NCBI RefSeq assembly: GCF_003469185.1
Contig: NZ_QSIL01000010.1
Coordinates: 1 to 42,318 of the forward strand
Reading direction: 5' to 3'
Length of the DNA stretch: 42,318 nt
Source of the DNA: Collinsella sp. AM34-10
Lineage (GTDB): Bacteria > Actinomycetota > Coriobacteriia > Coriobacteriales > Coriobacteriaceae
The notes beneath the pieces were generated by a model. That model made no database searches. It was not told where the DNA came from and saw only the letters and a program-made list of their open reading frames with translations. Position numbers and translations under genes: made by a program. Positions 1 through 7,710 of the stretch are shown one piece after another (position 1 is the stretch's first letter; every line of letters starts with the position of its first letter).

Positions 1-11
1 GGGAATGTAGA

Positions 12-42
12 AGGGGGAGGCCTCGCGGCCTCCCCCTTTTTT
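12..42 (+). terminator. Rho-independent terminator of an upstream gene
   Basis: A perfect 10-bp stem (GGGGGAGGCC, 13-22, with GGCCTCCCCC, 27-36) has a TCGC loop and is followed by six T. It ends a plus-strand gene lying just outside the window. In many actinobacteria coaE follows rpsA, so rpsA is a reasonable guess for that gene, but it is not visible here. Confidence 0.9.
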
Positions 43-109
43 GCGTTATATACAAGCTGTCCCTTGTGAACGGGCCCTTCTTTTGACTCTCTTACTGTTT
101 GGCTGTTTT

Positions 110-140
110 TTGAACTGTCGCTTTGTATTTGCGCGATAAT
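110..140 (+). promoter_or_regulatory. Candidate promoter for coaE
   Basis: TTGAAC (110-115) and GATAAT (135-140) resemble -35 and -10 boxes, but the spacing of 19 nt is long. The position, between the upstream terminator and the coaE ribosome binding site, is what one expects. This rests on motif similarity only. Confidence 0.4.
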
Positions 141-168
141 ATCTCGCATTGACGTTAGGGAGGGCTTG

Positions 169-810
169 ATGTTTACCGTTTTTGTTTTGGGCAATATTGC
201 TTCGGGTAAATCGACTGCCTGCCGCTATCTGGAATCTCGCGGAGCCCTGCTTATCGATTTAGACGTTCTTGCCAAATCGCTGTACGTGCCGGGGTCGGAT
301 ATCGTCAATGCTCTTGCTGAAGAGTTTGGCTGGGATATTTTGGACGAGGAGGGCGGCGTTCGAAGTAACATCCTCGCTTCTCGAGCTTTTGCCTCTCCTG
401 ATGCGGTTGCAAGGCTCAATAGCATTGTGCACCCCGTTCTCATTGAGCAGCTTTCGCTGAGGATTCTCGATCCTGTCTGCTGTACGGTTTCGACTCCTCG
501 CTATCCCTTTGCGGCGGTCGAAGTATCTGCTCCAGCTGGCTTTGAGGACGCCTTTGGCCTTGCGGATGAAATTATGGTTGTTAGCGCTCCTTTGGAGGTC
601 CGTCGCGAACGCGCTATTCACCGTGGTATGGAGGCATCCGATTTTGATGCTCGCTGTGCTTGCCAGCCCGATGAGTCTTCGCTTTGCAGTCTAGCCACTA
701 CCGTGATTGATAACGCGGCGGGCGATAGCTCGCTCTTTGTACAACTGGACGCATGGCTTGCCCGCCATGGCCTTATGGACGCTACGGATAAGGGGACGAC
801 AGATGCCTAA
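169..810 (+). CDS. coaE: Dephospho-CoA kinase
   Basis: Catalyses the last step of coenzyme A synthesis, ATP-dependent phosphorylation of the 3'-hydroxyl of dephospho-CoA, in the cytosol. The 213-residue protein has the N-terminal P-loop GNIASGKST (residues 8-16), a following DLD (30-32) where the family usually has DAD, and the family motif LNSIVHP. Length is normal for CoaE. The ATG at 169 is preceded by GGAG at 159-162; a TTG directly before it (166) would add one residue and is less likely. The gene overlaps the next one by 8 bp, so the two are probably translationally coupled. Codons are noticeably more T-ending than in the glycolytic genes downstream, consistent with low expression. The C-terminal half is divergent, but the P-loop and length leave little doubt. 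Confidence 0.9.
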   Translation: MFTVFVLGNIASGKSTACRYLESRGALLIDLDVLAKSLYVPGSDIVNALAEEFGWDILDEEGGVRSNILASRAFASPDAVARLNSIVHPVLIEQLSLRILDPVCCTVSTPRYPFAAVEVSAPAGFEDAFGLADEIMVVSAPLEVRRERAIHRGMEASDFDARCACQPDESSLCSLATTVIDNAAGDSSLFVQLDAWLARHGLMDATDKGTTDA

Positions 811-1384
811 GACGCGCTTCTTTACGTGGTATCGCCTTGTGCCCCTGACTGTCGTTTTCGTCTTTGGCCTTATCTCGCTCGTTTACTCGTGTGCTCCCGC
901 CGCTTTCTTTAAACCGTTCTATCCGATTGACTATGAGGCGTATGTAAAGCAGTCCAGCATTTCGCATAATCTCGATCCGTATCTGGTATGTGCCGTCATC
1001 AAGTCGGAATCAAACTGGGATCCCGAGGCGGAATCAAACCAGGGCGCCCAAGGTCTCATGCAACTTATGCCCGAAACCGCTCAGGATATGATCGCCAAGG
1101 GCCTTGTCGACGGGGACGAGTATTCTGCCGATAACCTGAATGACCCCGCTTCGAATATTGAATTTGGGTGCGCATATCTCTCGTACCTGCTGACATATTT
1201 CAATGGCTCGACGGATAGCGCTATTGCTGCTTACAATGCCGGAATGGGCAATGTCGATGGGTGGGCGCAGCAAAACACATCGCTCCATAACGCGATTACC
1301 TTCCCCGAGACGCAAGCTTATTTGATTCGTGTCAATAATGCATGGGTTCGCTATAAGACCCTCTATCCCGACCGGTTCGTATAG
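803..1384 (+). CDS. Membrane-anchored lytic transglycosylase (SLT domain)
   Basis: Cleaves the MurNAc-GlcNAc bond of peptidoglycan with formation of 1,6-anhydroMurNAc, acting outside the membrane. The 193-residue protein has one N-terminal membrane segment (about residues 12-33) and then a goose-lysozyme-like SLT domain. Visible family motifs are SESNW with the catalytic Glu69, GAQGLMQLMP (81-90) and AYNAG (143-147). A cysteine (Cys30) lies at the end of the membrane segment, but I see no convincing lipobox, so a signal anchor is more likely than a lipoprotein. The ATG at 803 overlaps the coaE stop and has AGGGG at 791-795. It resembles the small SLT proteins found in Gram-positives next to coaE; the physiological role (turnover, secretion or division) cannot be read from sequence. 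Confidence 0.88.
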   Translation: MPKTRFFTWYRLVPLTVVFVFGLISLVYSCAPAAFFKPFYPIDYEAYVKQSSISHNLDPYLVCAVIKSESNWDPEAESNQGAQGLMQLMPETAQDMIAKGLVDGDEYSADNLNDPASNIEFGCAYLSYLLTYFNGSTDSAIAAYNAGMGNVDGWAQQNTSLHNAITFPETQAYLIRVNNAWVRYKTLYPDRFV

Positions 1385-1435
1385 GACTATGCCTGCCGCC
1401 TGCGTATACTGCAGATGTATGAGTTAGGAGTATCC

Positions 1436-3676
1436 ATGGCGGATTTTGAAGTTGAGCGTGTTGGCGGAGAGCTCAAACGCTTTGGCGTTGAGGGCTCTGA
1501 GGTGCCGTTTGAGGTCGTGTCTCCCTATGAGCCTGCAGGTTCCCAGCCAAAGGCCATTGAGTCGCTTGTGCAGGGTGTGAGGGACGGAGACCGCTATCAG
1601 GTTTTGCTGGGCGTAACCGGCTCGGGCAAGACCTTTACCATGGCCAAGACCATCGAAGCTCTCGGTAAGCCAACGCTGGTCATGGCCCCCAACAAAACCC
1701 TCGCCGCCCAGCTCGCGAGCGAGCTCAAAGAATTCTTTCCCAACAACGCCGTGGTCTACTTCGTCTCGTACTACGACTACTATCAGCCCGAGGCATATGT
1801 ACCGCAGAGTGATACGTATATCGAGAAAGACTCCTCGATTAACGAGGAGGTCGAGATGCTGCGCCATCAGGCGACGGCATCGCTGCTTTCTCGACGGGAT
1901 GTGATTGTCGTCGCATCGGTCTCGTGCATCTATGGCATCGGTTCTCCCGAGGACTATGCGGGCCTGGCGCCGAACGTCGATAAGAAGGTGCCGCTCGAGC
2001 GCGACGACTTCATCCATGCGCTCATTGACATTCAATACGACCGCAATGACTATGACCTGGCACGTGGCACCTTCCGCGTGCGCGGCGATGTTGTCGACGT
2101 ATATCCGCCCTATGCCGAGCATCCGTTGCGCTTTGAGTTCTTTGGCGACGAGGTCGAGCTGATTGCCGAGATCGATGAGGTCACCGGCGAAATGCTACGT
2201 GAGTACGAAGCGATTCCCGTGTGGCCGGCTTCGCACTACGTGACCGAGAAGCCAAAGGTCAAGGCGGCCCTGAAATCAATCAGCGAAGAGTGCGAGAAGC
2301 GCGTGGCGGAGCTCAAGGCGACCGACAAGTTGCTCGAGGCGCAACGTCTGCAGCAGCGGACCGATTATGACCTCGAGATGCTCGAGACGATGGGCTTTTG
2401 CAACGGCATCGAAAACTACTCGCGCCATCTGGATGGACGTAAGCCGGGTGAACCGCCGTTTACCTTGATTGACTACTTCCCCAAGGATATGCTTTGCATC
2501 ATCGACGAGAGCCATGTGACGGTGCCGCAGATTCGCGGTATGCACGAAGGCGACCGTTCGCGCAAAGTTACGCTTGTTGAGCATGGTTTTCGTCTTCCGT
2601 CGGCGCTCGATAACCGCCCGCTTCGTTTCGATGAGTTTGAGGCGAGGATTCCGCAGTTCATTTACGTCTCGGCCACGCCAGGCGACTATGAGTTGCGTGT
2701 GAGTCAAAACGATGTTGAACAGATCATTCGACCGACCGGCCTGCTCGATCCCAAAATCGACGTTCGTCCGGTCCGAGGCCAGATTGACGATCTTGAGGAC
2801 GAGATTCGCGAGCGCGTGGCCCGTAAGGAGCGCGTGCTGGTGACCACGCTGACCAAGCGCATGGCCGAGGATCTGACCGATCACCTGCTCGATGCCGGCA
2901 TTAAGGTCAACTACATGCACTCCGATACAGCGACGATGGACCGTGTCGAGATCCTGCGAACGCTGCGCGAGGGAAAGATTGATGTTCTCGTTGGCATCAA
3001 CCTGCTCCGCGAGGGTCTGGATCTCCCCGAGGTCTCGCTGGTGGCAATTCTCGACGCTGACAAGGAAGGCTTCTTGCGCAATCGCCGTTCGTTGATTCAG
3101 ACGATTGGCCGTGCGGCCCGTAATGCCGACGGCGAGGTCATCATGTATGCAGACGTTGTGACCGATTCGATGAAAGAAGCCATCGAGGAGACGCAGCGCC
3201 GTCGCGAGATTCAGATGGCATATAACGAAGAGCATGGCATTGTGCCCAAGACGGTCCGCAAGGCCATTAACGACATTTCGAGCTTTATTGCCGAGGCCGA
3301 AAAGACTGTGGGTTCCAAGGGGCGCTCGAAGGGCGACTCCCTTGGCCATGGCGCATTCTATACGCCCGATGAGTCGGGCGAGGGCGGCGTGCCGGAAACG
3401 GTGGCACCCGAGCAGACACTTGCGGAGCAGTTGGAAGAACTGCCGCATGACGAGCTTGTGCGGATCGTCGAAACCATGGAAGAGGATATGCGCAACGCTT
3501 CTGCCGCCATGGACTTTGAGGAGGCGGCGCGCCTGCGCGATGCTGTCGTTCAGATTCGGGCGATGCTCGAGGGTGCGTCTGAGGACGAGACGATCGAGCG
3601 CTTACGTTCGCAGGCCCGCAAGGGTTCCACGTTCGCATCGGGCAGAAAACGCCAGGGTGCACGGTTTAAGAAATAG
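1436..3676 (+). CDS. uvrB: UvrABC excinuclease subunit B
   Basis: DNA-damage verifying helicase-like subunit of nucleotide excision repair; it is loaded by UvrA and recruits UvrC for the dual incision. The 746-residue protein shows Walker A GVTGSGKT (59-66), the DNA-clamping beta-hairpin region [17 protein letters not shown] (from about 112), the motif IDESH (about 355-361), the C-terminal helicase half and a UVR domain for UvrC contact (about 672-708). About 25 extra residues precede the usual N-terminus. The ATG at 1436 is chosen because TAGGAG (1425-1430) lies just upstream; an in-frame ATG at 1415 lacks such a site. TATACT at 1405-1410 is a possible -10 without a good -35. I see no LexA-like palindrome in front of this gene. 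Confidence 0.97.
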   Translation: MADFEVERVGGELKRFGVEGSEVPFEVVSPYEPAGSQPKAIESLVQGVRDGDRYQVLLGVTGSGKTFTMAKTIEALGKPTLVMAPNKTLAAQLASELKEFFPNNAVVYFVSYYDYYQPEAYVPQSDTYIEKDSSINEEVEMLRHQATASLLSRRDVIVVASVSCIYGIGSPEDYAGLAPNVDKKVPLERDDFIHALIDIQYDRNDYDLARGTFRVRGDVVDVYPPYAEHPLRFEFFGDEVELIAEIDEVTGEMLREYEAIPVWPASHYVTEKPKVKAALKSISEECEKRVAELKATDKLLEAQRLQQRTDYDLEMLETMGFCNGIENYSRHLDGRKPGEPPFTLIDYFPKDMLCIIDESHVTVPQIRGMHEGDRSRKVTLVEHGFRLPSALDNRPLRFDEFEARIPQFIYVSATPGDYELRVSQNDVEQIIRPTGLLDPKIDVRPVRGQIDDLEDEIRERVARKERVLVTTLTKRMAEDLTDHLLDAGIKVNYMHSDTATMDRVEILRTLREGKIDVLVGINLLREGLDLPEVSLVAILDADKEGFLRNRRSLIQTIGRAARNADGEVIMYADVVTDSMKEAIEETQRRREIQMAYNEEHGIVPKTVRKAINDISSFIAEAEKTVGSKGRSKGDSLGHGAFYTPDESGEGGVPETVAPEQTLAEQLEELPHDELVRIVETMEEDMRNASAAMDFEEAARLRDAVVQIRAMLEGASEDETIERLRSQARKGSTFASGRKRQGARFKK

Positions 3677-3679
3677 CGA

Positions 3680-3722
3680 ACAGGCCCCGAGTTCCCTGTG
3701 GAGCTCGGGGCCTGTGTCTTTT
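3680..3722 (+). terminator. Terminator between convergent uvrB and flavoprotein gene
   Basis: A perfect 12-bp stem (ACAGGCCCCGAG, 3680-3691, with CTCGGGGCCTGT, 3704-3715) is followed by a T-rich GTCTTTT. It sits between two converging genes. The T-run favours termination of uvrB; the A-rich sequence on its other side (AAGAAA) may let it work from the minus strand too. Confidence 0.85.
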
Positions 3723-3741
3723 GCGTGCTGGAATTCGTGCG

Positions 3742-5382
3742 CTAGAGGTCTGCGATCAGGGCTTCGGCGCAACGGATGCCATCGGTAGCTGCGCTCATGA
3801 TTCCTCCGGCATATCCGGCCCCCTCGCCGCAAGGGTAGAGCCCCGGGGTCGATACAGCGTGGCATTGACGGTCTCGAGTAACGGTGACCGGAGAGCTCGA
3901 GCGTGTCTCAACACCGGTGAGGACGGCATCGGGATGGTCGTAGCCACGCAGTTTTTTGCCGAGTAAGGGAATTCCCAGACGAAGCGACTCGATGATATGT
4001 TGCGGCAATGACTCATCGATTGCTGTCCAAGTCACGCCGAGCGGATAGGTGGGCTTTACCTTGCCGCATGTCGTGCTGGCGCGTTCTGCAAGGAAATCGC
4101 CGACGAGCTGTGCCGGTGCGTTCCAGTTGGAGCCGCCAAGGCGATAGGCAGCCCGCTCGCAAATGCGCTGGAGTTCTACGCCTGCAAGAGGATCGTCGCT
4201 GGGGAGATCGTCGGGCGTGACGTTAACGAGGAGAGCGGCGTTTGCGTTGCGGCCGGCGCGGGCGTTGAGACTGGCGCCGTTGACGCACAGATGGCCGGGC
4301 TCTGAAGAGGCTGCGACAACCTGTCCGCCAGGACACATGCAGAATGAGAATACGCTGCGGCCGTTGGGAAGATGGGTAACGAGCTTATAGGGGGCTGCTC
4401 CGAGCGCGGGATGACCCGCCGCGGGGCCATATTGCGCCCGATCGATATCACACTGCGGGTGTTCGATGCGAACGCCCATGGCAAACGTCTTTTGAGCGAG
4501 GGCGACATCATGGGTTTTGAGAACCTCGAATACGTCGCGGGCAGAATGACCGCAAGCAAGGATGAGATGCTTTGTGTTGATTGACTCGCTTGTCGCGTCG
4601 TGGGACGACTGGATGTCGATACCGACAATGGCGCCAGATGTGTCAGTGTGAATGTCAACGAGTTTCGTTCGATAGCGAACGGTTCCTCCGAGCTGTTCAA
4701 TGCGCTGGGAGATGCTGGTAACGACGGCGGGGAGGATGTCGGAGCCAATATGCGGTTTTGCATCCCATAGAATATCGCGGGGAGCGCCCGCTTCGACGAA
4801 GGTCTCGAGGATAAGGCGATGGGCGGGATTTTTGGTTCCCGTATTGAGCTTGCCGTCCGAGAAGGTCCCCGCGCCGCCCAGACCAAACTGGATATTGCTC
4901 TCGGGGTCGAGGATGCGCTCCTTTAGAAAGAGGTCGATCGCATGTGAGCGGCGAAATGCCGGGTCGCCGCGCTCGATGAGCAGGGGTTTAAGGCCCGCTT
5001 CGGCAAGGGTCAGGGCGGCGAAGAGACCGGCGCAACCGGCGCCGACAACGACGGGACGCCCCTTGGGTGCATTCGGGACGGGGTTGGGGAATGAAGGAGC
5101 CTCGCCGTCAACCATGCGGATGCGCGAGCGGTTGCGCTCGGCGACGCGGTCGACCACTTCCTGTTCGAGTCGGGAGCTTGTCAGCTCAACTCGAAAGCTC
5201 AAAATAAAATGAACATCTCGCTTTTTACGGGCGTCGATTGACTTGCGATGGAGCTCAATGGCTTTAATCTGGGAATCCTCGCATCGAAGGGCTCGTTTGA
5301 CGGCGCGTCTGCCAATAGCAAGGCAGGCGTTTTCGTCGCCGGCCTCATCGAGCGTCGCGTTGACTTGGGTGATTTCGATCAT
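3742..5382 (-). CDS. FAD-dependent oxidoreductase of the COG2509 type
   Basis: A 546-residue predicted cytosolic flavoprotein of unknown substrate. It has a 110-residue N-terminal domain rich in charged residues (IGRRAVKRAL, KKRDVHFILSF) typical of the family of uncharacterised FAD-dependent dehydrogenases. This is followed by a dinucleotide-binding motif GAGCAGL (from residue 114) and a C-terminal FAD-contact segment PCGEGAGYAGGIMSAATDG. The start at 5382 (ATG) has GGAG at 5392-5389; longer in-frame extensions upstream have no such support and would run through a terminator hairpin. It has its own candidate -10 and leader hairpin. No reaction should be assigned from sequence alone. Confidence 0.85.
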   Translation of the reverse strand: MIEITQVNATLDEAGDENACLAIGRRAVKRALRCEDSQIKAIELHRKSIDARKKRDVHFILSFRVELTSSRLEQEVVDRVAERNRSRIRMVDGEAPSFPNPVPNAPKGRPVVVGAGCAGLFAALTLAEAGLKPLLIERGDPAFRRSHAIDLFLKERILDPESNIQFGLGGAGTFSDGKLNTGTKNPAHRLILETFVEAGAPRDILWDAKPHIGSDILPAVVTSISQRIEQLGGTVRYRTKLVDIHTDTSGAIVGIDIQSSHDATSESINTKHLILACGHSARDVFEVLKTHDVALAQKTFAMGVRIEHPQCDIDRAQYGPAAGHPALGAAPYKLVTHLPNGRSVFSFCMCPGGQVVAASSEPGHLCVNGASLNARAGRNANAALLVNVTPDDLPSDDPLAGVELQRICERAAYRLGGSNWNAPAQLVGDFLAERASTTCGKVKPTYPLGVTWTAIDESLPQHIIESLRLGIPLLGKKLRGYDHPDAVLTGVETRSSSPVTVTRDRQCHAVSTPGLYPCGEGAGYAGGIMSAATDGIRCAEALIADL

Positions 5383-5399
5383 CGAGGTCTCCTTAGAGG

Positions 5400-5432
5400 C
5401 AAGAAAGAGGCCGTCCGGTATCCCAGACGGCC
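5400..5432 (-). terminator. Terminator of the 5463-7565 genes, in the leader of the next gene
   Basis: Read on the minus strand, GGCCGTC (5432-5426) pairs with GACGGCC (5415-5409) and is followed by TCTTTCTT. It should end transcripts of the two upstream minus-strand genes. It lies only 17 bases before the ribosome binding site of the flavoprotein gene, so a transcript begun at the TATAAT upstream would also have to pass it. Confidence 0.7.
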
Positions 5433-5446
5433 CGAATGCGTTTTTG

Positions 5447-5452
5447 ATTATA
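5447..5452 (-). promoter_or_regulatory. Candidate -10 box (TATAAT) for the flavoprotein gene
   Basis: On the minus strand a perfect TATAAT occurs just after the stop codon of the upstream gene. No good -35 is visible 16-18 nt further upstream. A start here would place the hairpin at 5432-5409 in the 5' untranslated region. Confidence 0.45.
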
Positions 5453-5462
5453 GACTGCGCGG

Positions 5463-6734
5463 CTACAGGCTGCTTGCAGCGCGAATACCCGAGATCCAGG
5501 CCCACGCAAGGTTAAAGCCTCCGCAATCGGCGTCGATGTCGAGCGCTTCTCCGCAGACGTAAAGCGGGGCGCCTGTGGTGCTGTTCACGTAAAGATTGGG
5601 TGTCGAGACGCACTCGATAGATATGCCGCCACGCGTGACCTGTGCTGAGCGCTCCTCTGCCGTCCCTTCGACGGACAGTTTAAAGTGCTTGAGGATTGAG
5701 ACCAGGTGGATGACATCGCGCGAGCCGGGATGGCACCGCTCGAATGCCGTACAGACGACGTGTGAGAGCTGCGGGGCGAGCATGCCGTCAAGCCAGTGGG
5801 AGTTTCGGGGCGAAAAATCGCCGAGCACGTTGACACGCTGCTCGAGCGTATCGAGCAGCTCATCTTTGGAGAAATCTGGAAAGAAGTCGATCAGAACAGT
5901 GTCGCCCTGGTTGATACGGCGAGAGAGATTGAAGGCGGCGACGCCTGAGATGCCGAAGGCACGGAACAGCACTTCGCCATCTTCTCGCCAGAGCTCTTCG
6001 TGGCTGCGCGAGAGCGTTAAGCGGGCTCGGACGCGCAGACCATCCAGAGTTCCGAGTGCCGTCCGGTCGCCGACGACTGATGCCGATACGGGGCACAGGA
6101 CGGGGCGCAGGGGCGTCAAGGGAAGGCTAAACACCTCGGCGATGCCGGTGGGGTTGCCGCCCGTAGCGATAACCACGGCCCTTGCCTGCAGGGCATCGCT
6201 CGTGCGAGGAGTATCGGCTAACGCCTTTCGAAGCGAACGGAGCTCCGTCTTTCGGTCGCCGTGCTTTTTGGGTTTGAGTACATGAGCGGGACGGTCGATC
6301 TGAAGCGTCCAGCCTTCGGAAGCCTTATGAGCCGCAATGACGTTAGTTCCGCAGAGTAGGGTGATGCCCAAACGCTCGCATGCATTGAGGAGTGCATCGC
6401 GAACCGACTCGGCGCGAAGGGAGCGCGGGTATAGGCGGCCTTCCTCACGGATCGTCATGATGCCCAGCGAGGAGAAAAAACTCTCGAGATCTTGCTCGGG
6501 TTGGGGGCCCATGATGGATTCGACAAAGGCGGGGCGGTTATATCGCCGAATGTCGATGGATTCGTTTGAGAGGTTGCAGCGGCCGTTTCCGGTTGCGAGC
6601 AGCTTGAGACCGCAGGCGACGTCGCGCTCGACGACGCAGACCCTTTTGTCGACACGCGCCGCCGTAATGGCGGCGGCGAGGCCCGAGGCCCCGCCGCCGA
6701 TCACCAAGACGTCATAGAAGGCGCTTGCGTTCAC
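5463..6734 (-). CDS. BaiN/HI0933-family NAD(P)/FAD-dependent oxidoreductase
   Basis: A 423-residue flavoprotein of the HI0933 family, whose members include proteins annotated as BaiN; the natural substrate is unknown. Motifs are GGGASG (13-18), the family hallmark KLLATGNGRCNLSN (44-57) and a C-terminal YVCGEALDIDADCGGFNLAWAW segment that contacts FAD. The start is a GTG at 6734 placed directly after the TAA of the Mrp gene, with GAGG about 5 nt upstream, so translation is probably coupled. A link with bile-acid reduction would be speculative: family members occur in bacteria without that pathway. Confidence 0.85.
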   Translation of the reverse strand: MNASAFYDVLVIGGGASGLAAAITAARVDKRVCVVERDVACGLKLLATGNGRCNLSNESIDIRRYNRPAFVESIMGPQPEQDLESFFSSLGIMTIREEGRLYPRSLRAESVRDALLNACERLGITLLCGTNVIAAHKASEGWTLQIDRPAHVLKPKKHGDRKTELRSLRKALADTPRTSDALQARAVVIATGGNPTGIAEVFSLPLTPLRPVLCPVSASVVGDRTALGTLDGLRVRARLTLSRSHEELWREDGEVLFRAFGISGVAAFNLSRRINQGDTVLIDFFPDFSKDELLDTLEQRVNVLGDFSPRNSHWLDGMLAPQLSHVVCTAFERCHPGSRDVIHLVSILKHFKLSVEGTAEERSAQVTRGGISIECVSTPNLYVNSTTGAPLYVCGEALDIDADCGGFNLAWAWISGIRAASSL

Positions 6735-7565
6735 TTAGGCCTCGTCTGTCTTGTGCGGGGCGATGGCCTCAACGGCGGAGACGGCCTTGGGCAGCATGTC
6801 ATCGGGCAGTGCGGTCTCGACTTCACCCTTATCGCAGGCCTCGGCGAGTGACGGATTGATGGGAAGCTGACCCAAGATGTCGAGGTTGTAGCGCTCGGCG
6901 ACTTCGGGGAGCTTGCTCTTACCAAAGACCTCGATCTTCTTGCCGCAGTCGGGGCACTCGATATAGCTCATGTTCTCGACAATGCCCAGAATAGGGACGT
7001 TCATCTTCTCGGCCATGTTGACTGCCTTGGCGACGATCATCGAGACCAAGTCTTGCGGGCTCGTGACGATGACGATGCCATCGACGGGCAGCGATTGGAA
7101 AACGGTGAGCGCGACGTCACCCGTTCCCGGAGGCATATCGACCAGCAGGTAGTCGATGGGGCCCCACGAGGTCTCGCTCCAGAATTGCCTGATGGCGCCC
7201 GCGATAACCGGGCCACGCCAAAGGACGGGATCGGTTTCGTTTTGGAGCAACAGGTTGGAGCTCATGACCTTGACGCCGTGCTCGGAGATCTCGGGCAGCA
7301 TGAGGTTGCCGAGGGCATGGACATGGCGTCCGCTCATGCTGAACATTTTGGGGATGGAGGGGCCGGTGATGTCGGCGTCGAGAATGCCAACCTTGTTGCC
7401 GCGGCGGGCGAGCTCGGTTGCGATGGCGCCCGTCACAAACGACTTGCCGACGCCTCCCTTGCCGGAAAGCACAGCGATAACGCGCTTGACCTCCGACAGC
7501 GTATTCTCTTCAAATTGCGACGGCGTTGATTGTCCGCCGGCTGCTTGTGCGTGCTCGCAACCCAT
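6735..7565 (-). CDS. mrp: Mrp/NBP35-family Fe-S cluster carrier ATPase
   Basis: A cytosolic P-loop ATPase thought to carry and deliver iron-sulfur clusters. The 276-residue protein has the deviant Walker A GKGGVGKS (35-42), the switch region DADITGPSIP, VDMPPGTGD, and a CPDC pair (about residues 203-206) that in the family bridges a cluster at the dimer interface. The N-terminus (MGCEHAQ) has only one cysteine, fewer than the four-cysteine N-terminal site of NBP35 proper. The ATG at 7565 has GGAG upstream; the longer in-frame extension to 7622 is unlikely. It is the first gene of a two-gene unit with the flavoprotein at 5463-6734. Confidence 0.92.
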   Translation of the reverse strand: MGCEHAQAAGGQSTPSQFEENTLSEVKRVIAVLSGKGGVGKSFVTGAIATELARRGNKVGILDADITGPSIPKMFSMSGRHVHALGNLMLPEISEHGVKVMSSNLLLQNETDPVLWRGPVIAGAIRQFWSETSWGPIDYLLVDMPPGTGDVALTVFQSLPVDGIVIVTSPQDLVSMIVAKAVNMAEKMNVPILGIVENMSYIECPDCGKKIEVFGKSKLPEVAERYNLDILGQLPINPSLAEACDKGEVETALPDDMLPKAVSAVEAIAPHKTDEA

Positions 7566-7620
7566 GTATGACTCCTTTGTATATGTTGGGGCCGGAGCCC
7601 CGCGGTGTGACACGAGCGTC

Positions 7621-7650
7621 ATTGTACCCTCGTTTGCGAGCGGGAGTCAT
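7621..7650 (-). promoter_or_regulatory. Candidate promoter for the Mrp gene
   Basis: On the minus strand ATGACT (7650-7645) and TACAAT (7626-7621) are spaced by 18 nt, about 55 nt before the start codon. Four of six -35 and five of six -10 positions match the sigma-70 consensus. Confidence 0.45.
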
Positions 7651-7710
7651 TTGCGATGCATTTGGGCCGAGCGTGCTTGCAATACGATGGGTCCAAGCGA
7701 ATGGGCGGGC

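Noticed and set aside
1370..1384. CCGACCGGTTCG before uvrB considered as a LexA site
   Set aside because: The half-sites do not have the required 4-bp spacing, and the sequence is the end of the transglycosylase coding region.
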